A DNA stretch of 10,187 nt, taken from positions 1 through 10,187 of the forward strand of contig JAJRCO010000211.1 in the NCBI GenBank assembly GCA_028678905.1, given 5' to 3'. The DNA comes from Methanomicrobiales archaeon. GTDB lineage: Archaea; Halobacteriota; Methanomicrobia; Methanomicrobiales; JACTUA01. Shown here piece by piece: positions 5,468-10,187 of the stretch; position 1 is the stretch's first letter; the number at the start of each line of letters is the position of its first letter. Both the position numbers and the translations under genes were made by a program. Below the pieces are notes generated by a model. It saw nothing but the letters and a program-made list of their open reading frames with translations. It did not search any database and was not told where the DNA came from.

Positions 5468-5498
5468 TAAAAAAAAAGATGGGCATCCGCTGATGCCC
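5468..5498 (-). terminator. Hairpin plus T9 intrinsic-type terminator of the diiron protein gene
   Basis: On the minus strand, GGGCATC, loop AGCG and GATGCCC (5498-5481) form a 7-bp perfect hairpin. After ATC it is followed by nine T residues (5477-5469). It begins 9 nt after the TAA stop of the rubrerythrin-like gene. This is a textbook rho-independent layout, unusual for an archaeon in which a T-tract alone is normally enough. Confidence 0.8.
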
Positions 5499-5507
5499 TG
5501 TTGGCAC

Positions 5508-5963
5508 TTACCAGACTTCGGGGAAGGCCATGTTAGTGTAGATGTCTTCCAGCCGGGCTTTGTGTCCCTTCTCCATGGTGGCGAGATCGGTGAAGAGCTT
5601 CTTCTGCTCCGCATCGGTGGAGAGTTTCGCAAGCTGGGTGTACATCTGCATGGCCTCCAGTTCCTTCTTGATGGCGATGACCATCCCGTCCAGGGGCTTA
5701 AGATCGGTGGTGAGAGGCGGGGTCGGCATTGCGTCCGCGACCTTGTAGTCCTTATTTGTATCAAAGTGCAGGGATTTCACAGGTTTCGCAAGAAGCCCCT
5801 GTAAAAACTCCCGGTGCTTGGTCTCCTCACCGGCGAGCTCCGTGAACATCTTCTTCAGGTTTACATCCTTGACCTTATCGGCGGCACCTCGGTAGAACGA
5901 ATATGATTCGACTTCCCGGGCGATCGCCAGCTCGACGATCTTTTTGTAGTCTTCGACTTTCAT
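5508..5963 (-). CDS. Rubrerythrin-like ferritin-fold diiron protein
   Basis: This is a 151-residue four-helix-bundle protein. Rubrerythrins reduce peroxide in anaerobes, using a diiron site and electrons from rubredoxin. The first half carries E17/E19 in AREVESYSFY and E47-x-x-H50 in GEETKHREF. The second half carries E101/E103 in KKELEAMQMY and E131-x-x-H134 in MEKGHKARLEDIY. These are the two helix-pair halves of a ferritin-like diiron site. The C-terminal rubredoxin domain of classic rubrerythrin, with its two CxxC pairs, is absent; the protein ends at FPEVW and has no cysteine. It therefore belongs to the short ferritin-like group, and peroxidase activity is a family inference. It has a strong TATA box, an archaeal GAGGTGA ribosome binding site at 9 nt and a strong terminator, so it is a well-expressed monocistronic gene. 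A role in oxidative stress fits an anaerobe. Confidence 0.9.
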   Translation of the reverse strand: MKVEDYKKIVELAIAREVESYSFYRGAADKVKDVNLKKMFTELAGEETKHREFLQGLLAKPVKSLHFDTNKDYKVADAMPTPPLTTDLKPLDGMVIAIKKELEAMQMYTQLAKLSTDAEQKKLFTDLATMEKGHKARLEDIYTNMAFPEVW

Positions 5964-5972
5964 GGGCAGAAT

Positions 5973-5979
5973 TCACCTC
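5973..5979 (-). promoter_or_regulatory. Ribosome binding site of the rubrerythrin-like gene
   Basis: GAGGTGA on the minus strand is a full match to the archaeal anti-Shine-Dalgarno. It sits 9 nt before the ATG at 5963. Confidence 0.8.
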
Positions 5980-6000
5980 TTTTCTAACTACATCGATAAG

Positions 6001-6015
6001 GAATTATATAAATTC
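6001..6015. promoter_or_regulatory. Near-symmetric TATA element between the rubrerythrin-like gene and tbp
   Basis: GAATTATATAAATTC has 5-bp inverted arms around ATATA, so it reads as a TATA box on both strands. On the minus strand it predicts transcription start near 5981, giving an 18-nt leader that contains the ribosome binding site of the diiron protein. On the plus strand it would start near 6035 and give tbp a leader of about 125 nt. The minus-strand use is well supported; the plus-strand use is speculative. Confidence 0.65.
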
Positions 6016-6158
6016 GATAGATCGTTCTCTCGGCGGACCGAATCAGGACGATTTTGGCCTTTCTCCGGTGGTTTCATCCGCGTTATACGCGCCATTTGCG
6101 GGGAAACCGAAGAGCATCCGGCGATACTGTTATGGGAAGCCACACCCAATACCTACCG

Positions 6159-6713
6159 ATGGACGATTCAGCCTACCCGTTGCTCAAGATCGAGAATATC
6201 GTCGCCTCCGGGATCGTCGCGGACTCCATTGACCTGGTCGATGTGTCCGGCAAAATAAAAAACTGTGAACTGAATACCAAACGCTTCCCTGGGGCGGTCT
6301 TTCGGCTGGAGAACCCCCGGATCGCGTCCCTCATCTTTTCATCCGGTAAAGTCGTCCTTACCGGCATCCGGGATACTCCGGCCCTGCACGATGGTCTGGC
6401 GATCCTGGTGCGGTCGCTGCGGGACGCCGGGGTGAACACCTACCCCGAGCCCCGGGTCACCATCACCAATATCGTCTGCTCGTACGACATCGGGAAACCG
6501 ATCAACCTGAACAAGGTGGTGATCACCCTGAACCTGGAAAATATCGAATACGAACCGGAGCAGTTCCCCGGCCTCGTCTACCGCATCGCCGACCCCAAGA
6601 TCGTAGCCCTGCTGTTCAGTTCAGGGAAGATCATCCTCACCGGCGGAAAGAATCTCGGGGACGTCAAACGGGGGCTGCAGGTCCTGGAGACCCGGCTGTC
6701 CACCATTCTGTGA
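6159..6713 (+). CDS. tbp: TATA-binding protein (TBP)
   Basis: This is the general archaeal transcription factor that binds the TATA box and recruits TFB and RNA polymerase. It has 184 residues, the standard archaeal length, with the two direct repeats of the saddle fold. Repeat 1 has RFPGAVFRLENP and LIFSSGKVVLTG; repeat 2 has EQFPGLVYRIADP and LLFSSGKIILTGG. The four phenylalanines that kink DNA are all kept (F43, F60, F136, F153). The reading frame is open from 6054, but I start at the ATG at 6159 because TBPs begin just before LLKIENIVASG and the extra 35 residues do not resemble TBP. An ATG at 6132 is possible. No ribosome binding site is seen. The C-terminus ends at RLSTIL without the acidic tail of many archaeal TBPs. 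Several methanogens have more than one TBP, so this could be a paralog. It is convergent with lhr, with only three bases between the stops. Confidence 0.95.
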   Translation: MDDSAYPLLKIENIVASGIVADSIDLVDVSGKIKNCELNTKRFPGAVFRLENPRIASLIFSSGKVVLTGIRDTPALHDGLAILVRSLRDAGVNTYPEPRVTITNIVCSYDIGKPINLNKVVITLNLENIEYEPEQFPGLVYRIADPKIVALLFSSGKIILTGGKNLGDVKRGLQVLETRLSTIL

Positions 6714-6716
6714 AGA

Positions 6717-9449
6717 CTACTGCTGCCAGAAGCGGTGGGTGCGCACGAAGTTCCGCTCGGCTTTCAGGATCTCCCGGTAGAAGGCATCTCCTTCGGTAAG
6801 GGTGGCCAGGATTCGCACCGCTCCTTCTGGACCCACCCCCCTTCCCGCGAGCGCGATCACCGCTTTTTTCCCGTAGGAGAGCACGAGGTTGGCGTTCTTC
6901 CTCATCCGGGCCGCGATCGCTTTTTCGTCTTCTGTCTTCTGTTTCTTCCCGGCGATATCGCAATGCCCCTCATCCCAGGGCTTGACCGCCGCGATCAGCC
7001 GGGCGCCGCAGCGGGGGCACTGGGGCCGCTCGGGGACCCGTGCCACGGTGGTGCGGGATTTCCAGTGGTGGCAGTTCTGGCAGCAGAGGATCATTGCGTC
7101 CTGCTCCAGCCTCCGGCGCAGGGTGCTGATCACTGCCTGATCTGCGGTGGGCGGCGGGATCACGTCCCGCGAGGAGAAGATCCCCTCCCGCCCGAACAGG
7201 CTCAGTAGCCCCGTCTCCACCCGGATACTCCCGTCCCGTACCGCGGAGAGCACCTGTTCCGCACCGCGGACGTCCATGTACTCCATGAACAGCTCCCGGT
7301 AGGCCTCGCGGGCGACGATGGTTCCCTCGAAGAGGTCCAGGAGCCGGTTCATGCTGATCCGCTCATAATCGGCGTCCTTGTCGATGGCCCCGAACTTCTT
7401 GGCCACTTGGACCAGCTTCCAGCGGAAGAGGGCGGTCCGCTTCATGGCCAGGGTGAGGATCCCTGCCACATGCCCCTCCTGCAGGGAGAGCAGGGTCTCC
7501 TGGACATGGTGGGGGCTCACCTTGGTGGGAAGGCGGAGCAGCACCCGGTACGCGCCTACCTCGATCCCCACCGTGGTACCAAACCGGGCAGAGAGGAGGA
7601 TGGAGAGCGAGCGGGCCAGCGCCTCGTTCACCTTGTGCCCGAAGCAGGTGTTCAGCACCGCCCCGTCCGGGCAGCTCTCGATAGTGATCAGCCGGTCGGA
7701 GGGGACCCGGGCCCTCTCCCGCTCCGCCCGCACCGTGAACCCGTGCAGGAAGGATAAGGATCCCGGGTCCGCGGTGTAGCGCTCAAACTCCAGGGTCCGG
7801 CGCACGCATCCCACCTCCCGCGCCACCGGGCAGGGGACCGGGATCTGCTCCCCCTCCCAGGACGGGAGCTCCCCTTTGGCCTTCTTGGCCGGCTCGACCA
7901 TGATGCGGTCCTCGGTCATGTCCAGCACCCTCCACAGCTGTCCCTTGGTGATGAACACCGCGCCGGTGTGGATCCAGGCCACCACGAACGATTCGTCCAG
8001 GGTACCCACCGTCCGGCGGGAGACGATATCAAAGATGAGCATCTTGCGCTCATCATGGATCATGGAGAGGTTGTCGGAGAGGTATCGCCGTGCCCGGGCG
8101 GTGCGGATGATCACCCCGTCCTGCACCCGGATCAGGCGGTGCAGCACCAGCTGGGCGCAGACCTCCTCGATCAGTGCCTTCGGGTCCGGGAAGCAGGCCG
8201 CACGGGCTATGATCTCCTCCGCCCTGCGCACCGGGATCTCCCCGTACTCCACGGCCAGCGCCGCGATCTGGTTGGCGAGCACGTCCGCCGCTCCCAAGTG
8301 GGGGACCACGTTCTCGCACTCGTTGGACTGGGCCCGCCGGGCGATGACCAGGGACTCCAGCAGGTCATCGTAGCCGGTGGCCAGAATGGTTCCGTTCGAT
8401 ACGGTATGCAGCCGGTGCCCGGCCCGGCCCACCCGCTGGACCAGCCGCGCCACCTCGCGAGGGGATCCGAACTGGATCACGTGCTCCACGTGGCCGATGT
8501 CGATCCCGAGCTCCATGGAGGAGGTGCAGATGAGGGCCCGGATAGCCCCGGCTTTGAAGCGGTCCTCTGCATCGATGCGCACCTCTTTGGAAAGAGACCC
8601 GTGGTGCACCTCCACGTCCCCTCGCTCGAACAGCGCGTGCCCCAGCGCCTCCGCGGTCACCCGGGTGTTGACGAAGATCAGGGTGGAGGGGAAGCGGTCG
8701 ATGCACTCCGCCACCACCTTCGCCTGCTCCCCGAAGTCCTCTCCCGCGTAACGCACCGTGATGGAGAGGAGGGGGGCGGCCGGGATCTCCACCACTGAAG
8801 TCTGCCGCTCGGCGCACAGGAAACTCGCCACCTGTGCGGGGTTACCCACTGTAGCAGAGAGGCCGATCCGCTGGAACTCCCCCGTATACTCCCGCAGCCT
8901 CTCCAGGGCGATCGAGAGCTGGGCTCCCCGCTTGCTACCGGCCAGCTCGTGGATCTCGTCCACGATCACGTACTGTACGTTCCGCAGGGCTCTCCGGAGC
9001 TGCGAGCCCATGAACATGGCCTGCAGGGTCTCCGGAGTGGTGATCAGGAGATCCGGTGGGGAGAGCGCCTGGCGGCGGCGGGCGGCCTGTGGGGTGTCTC
9101 CGTGGCGGACCCCGATGGTAAGCCCCAGTTCCCGGCACCACCACTCCATACGGGAGAGGATATCCCGGTTGAGGGATCGCAGCGGGGTGATGTACAGGGC
9201 GCGGATACCTCTTCCCGGTGTGCGCACCATACCGTCGAAGACCGGGATCATCGCGCTCTCTGTCTTACCAGTACCGGTGGGGGCGATGAGGACCAGGTGC
9301 TCGCCCGCAAGAAGCGGGGGGATGGCCCGCAGCTGGGCCTCCGAGAACTCCTCGAAGCCCCGGCGGATGACCACCTCCCGCACCCTTGAATCCAGCCCCT
9401 CAAGGACGGCTGTTCTCGATGGCTGCCATGGTACCGACAAAGGTTCCAT
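6717..9449 (-). CDS. lhr: Lhr-type superfamily 2 helicase (large helicase-related)
   Basis: This is an ATP-dependent 3'-5' DNA/DNA-RNA helicase linked to DNA repair. From the chosen ATG it has 910 residues. RecA domain 1 has a Q-motif glutamine (Q39), Walker A APTGTGKT (56-63), TPLRSLNRD (88-96), TPETL (138-142), DEIH (164-167) and SAT (198-200). RecA domain 2 has IFVNTR (258-263), TSSMELGIDIGHV (309-321) and motif VI QRVGRAGH (338-345). Next come the winged-helix and Lhr-core domains. A zinc ribbon follows, with C790-x2-C793 and C811-x2-C814, then a helical tail. The frame opens at 9470, but the ATG at 9449 has GGAGGTG 10 nt upstream, so it is the better start. It overlaps the end of the phosphoesterase gene by 50 nt, which indicates an operon. 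Bacterial Lhr-core helicases occur with a related phosphoesterase and a DNA ligase in a damage-response cluster; the ligase is not seen here. Confidence 0.95.
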   Translation of the reverse strand: MEPLSVPWQPSRTAVLEGLDSRVREVVIRRGFEEFSEAQLRAIPPLLAGEHLVLIAPTGTGKTESAMIPVFDGMVRTPGRGIRALYITPLRSLNRDILSRMEWWCRELGLTIGVRHGDTPQAARRRQALSPPDLLITTPETLQAMFMGSQLRRALRNVQYVIVDEIHELAGSKRGAQLSIALERLREYTGEFQRIGLSATVGNPAQVASFLCAERQTSVVEIPAAPLLSITVRYAGEDFGEQAKVVAECIDRFPSTLIFVNTRVTAEALGHALFERGDVEVHHGSLSKEVRIDAEDRFKAGAIRALICTSSMELGIDIGHVEHVIQFGSPREVARLVQRVGRAGHRLHTVSNGTILATGYDDLLESLVIARRAQSNECENVVPHLGAADVLANQIAALAVEYGEIPVRRAEEIIARAACFPDPKALIEEVCAQLVLHRLIRVQDGVIIRTARARRYLSDNLSMIHDERKMLIFDIVSRRTVGTLDESFVVAWIHTGAVFITKGQLWRVLDMTEDRIMVEPAKKAKGELPSWEGEQIPVPCPVAREVGCVRRTLEFERYTADPGSLSFLHGFTVRAERERARVPSDRLITIESCPDGAVLNTCFGHKVNEALARSLSILLSARFGTTVGIEVGAYRVLLRLPTKVSPHHVQETLLSLQEGHVAGILTLAMKRTALFRWKLVQVAKKFGAIDKDADYERISMNRLLDLFEGTIVAREAYRELFMEYMDVRGAEQVLSAVRDGSIRVETGLLSLFGREGIFSSRDVIPPPTADQAVISTLRRRLEQDAMILCCQNCHHWKSRTTVARVPERPQCPRCGARLIAAVKPWDEGHCDIAGKKQKTEDEKAIAARMRKNANLVLSYGKKAVIALAGRGVGPEGAVRILATLTEGDAFYREILKAERNFVRTHRFWQQ

Positions 9450-10143
9450 CGGTGAGATACACCTCCGCATCGTTCAGGTTTGTACACTTGGTGAGCGGGC
9501 CTAATGAGGATTTTTTCAGTTCGAGCAGATCAAAACCCGACAGCTCGTTAAACGAGGGGACGAACATGATCCGGGTCTGCCCCCGCCCGGGCTCCAGGTG
9601 GAGACAGTCTCCATCCACATCCCCGATCAGGTAGGCCCGGTCGTGGAGGGCGCAGCCTACCTCATCATAGAGAGAGACCATGGGGTGATGGTGGCCCACC
9701 ACCAGCAGGCCGCCGGCGCAGGCCGGGTCCGGGTAGGTGTGGCCGTGCGCGTACCACACCCCATCGATCACTGCGCCCCGCATGGGCAGCAGCTCCCCTT
9801 CCTGCAGGAACCGCTCCAGCCCTCCGTCATGGTTGCCCGGCGTTATCTTAAAGGGGATCTTCGACCGGAACGCCTCCAGGATGGCCGGCATCTCCCAGAA
9901 CTCCTGCCGGCTGGTGAGCGGCACGTTGTGCTTCACATCGCCCAGGAGCACCAGCAGGTCAGCCCGTGCTTCCGCGATGCAGGCCAGCGCCCGGTCGAAT
10001 CGTTTGCGGGACTGGCTGGGGATATGCACCCCCTTCCGCTCAAACTCCGACTCGATGCCGAAGTGGAGGTCTGCTATCACCAGCACCCGCTGGGTGTTCT
10101 CGATAACCAGCGCCGGTCCCTGGGGGAGGAATTCCATCTGCAT
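9400..10143 (-). CDS. Calcineurin-like metallophosphoesterase (SbcD/Mre11-related, COG1407/PdeM-like)
   Basis: This is a predicted dimetal phosphodiesterase or nuclease. Counting from the upstream GTG at 10155, all signature blocks are present: D29-x-H31 (ADLHFG), G72-D73 (GDVKHN), GNHDG (107-111), H137-G-H139 (HGHTYP) and GHHHP (154-158). I chose the ATG at 10143 because GAGG lies 6 nt before it and homologs begin near MEFLPQGPAL. The GTG at 10155 is an alternative: it overlaps the stop of the previous frame in GTGA, so coupled translation from it is possible. The length is 247 residues from the ATG, normal for the family. The gene ends 50 nt inside lhr, so the two are almost certainly co-transcribed and coupled. 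The bacterial counterpart, PdeM, is paired with Lhr-core helicase and DNA ligase, so a nuclease role in DNA repair is inferred. Its substrate has not been shown by anything in the window. Confidence 0.93.
   Translation of the reverse strand: MQMEFLPQGPALVIENTQRVLVIADLHFGIESEFERKGVHIPSQSRKRFDRALACIAEARADLLVLLGDVKHNVPLTSRQEFWEMPAILEAFRSKIPFKITPGNHDGGLERFLQEGELLPMRGAVIDGVWYAHGHTYPDPACAGGLLVVGHHHPMVSLYDEVGCALHDRAYLIGDVDGDCLHLEPGRGQTRIMFVPSFNELSGFDLLELKKSSLGPLTKCTNLNDAEVYLTDGTFVGTMAAIENSRP
9460..9466 (-). promoter_or_regulatory. Start-deciding ribosome binding site of lhr, inside the phosphoesterase gene
   Basis: GGAGGTG on the minus strand is 10 nt before the ATG at 9449, while the longer frame's start at 9470 has no such site. 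It lies within the coding sequence of the phosphoesterase, so it serves as both codons and ribosome binding site. Confidence 0.75.
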
Positions 10144-10151
10144 GGACTGCC

Positions 10152-10187
10152 TCACAGGAGCCGGATGTGCCCGTTGCGGGGGGAGTA
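10152..10187 (-). CDS. Possible C-terminal end of an upstream gene (partial)
   Basis: From the right edge, one minus-strand frame reads YSPRNGHIRLL and then a TGA stop (10154-10152). The stop overlaps the alternative GTG start of the phosphoesterase, a typical operon junction. Eleven residues are too few to name a family, and an open frame this short could be chance. If real, the phosphoesterase-lhr unit has at least one more gene upstream. Confidence 0.3.
   Translation of the reverse strand, partial: YSPRNGHIRLL

Noticed and set aside
6054..6158. N-terminal extension of TBP in the longer open frame.
   Set aside because: The 35 residues are unlike any TBP, no ribosome binding site supports the upstream start, and 184 residues is the normal family length.
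7968..8798. Long plus-strand open frame (276 codons) opposite lhr.
   Set aside because: It is a shadow of the GC-rich lhr gene with His/Gly/Asp-rich content and no domain.

Overview
The window looks like a chromosomal stretch of a methanogenic euryarchaeon, most likely in or near Methanomicrobiales. The evidence is an archaeal TATA-binding protein, an archaeal Lhr helicase, a class II tRNA-Leu without encoded CCA, a SAMP2-like sulfur carrier beside an NcsA/TtuA thiolase, TATA-type promoters and GGAGGTGA-type ribosome binding sites. The lineage is inferred from protein resemblance only; no database search was run.

Layout, left to right. Positions 1-1044 (minus) hold a two-gene tRNA sulfuration unit: a ubiquitin-like sulfur carrier ending in GG, then a thiolase that runs off the left edge. 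Positions 1241-1809 (plus) hold two small genes: a Cys-rich zinc-ribbon protein and a 61-residue protein resembling a ribbon-helix-helix domain, whose mRNA is probably nearly leaderless. Positions 1979-2476 (plus) hold an orphan third domain of a multicopper oxidase, followed by a compact hairpin and T-tract terminator. Positions 2576-3379 (minus) hold an intact SAM-dependent methyltransferase. Positions 3675-4160 (plus) hold an Hsp20 chaperone preceded by a 15-bp perfect palindrome. Positions 4232-4316 (minus) hold tRNA-Leu(CAG). Positions 4477-5289 (minus) hold a decayed MFS drug-transporter gene: its N-terminal half is missing and an in-frame TAG precedes the last membrane segment. Positions 5508-5963 (minus) hold a rubrerythrin-like diiron protein with a good TATA box, ribosome binding site and intrinsic-type terminator. 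Positions 6159-6713 (plus) hold a TATA-binding protein. Positions 6717-10143 (minus) hold a metallophosphoesterase and Lhr helicase pair with overlapping reading frames, probably a DNA repair unit. A few codons of a further gene enter from the right edge.

Three themes connect the genes: tRNA sulfur modification, stress handling (Hsp20, diiron protein, former copper oxidase and efflux pump), and nucleic-acid maintenance or transcription (TBP, Lhr, phosphoesterase). The segment from about 1.8 to 5.4 kb mixes intact genes with two gene remnants and looks like an accessory zone in decay. I see no CRISPR array, insertion sequence, integrase or phage gene. I do not see a clearly new multi-gene system. 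The most unusual items are the nonsense-interrupted transporter, the orphan oxidase domain, the operator-like palindrome upstream of hsp20, and the two bacterial-style hairpin plus T-tract terminators.
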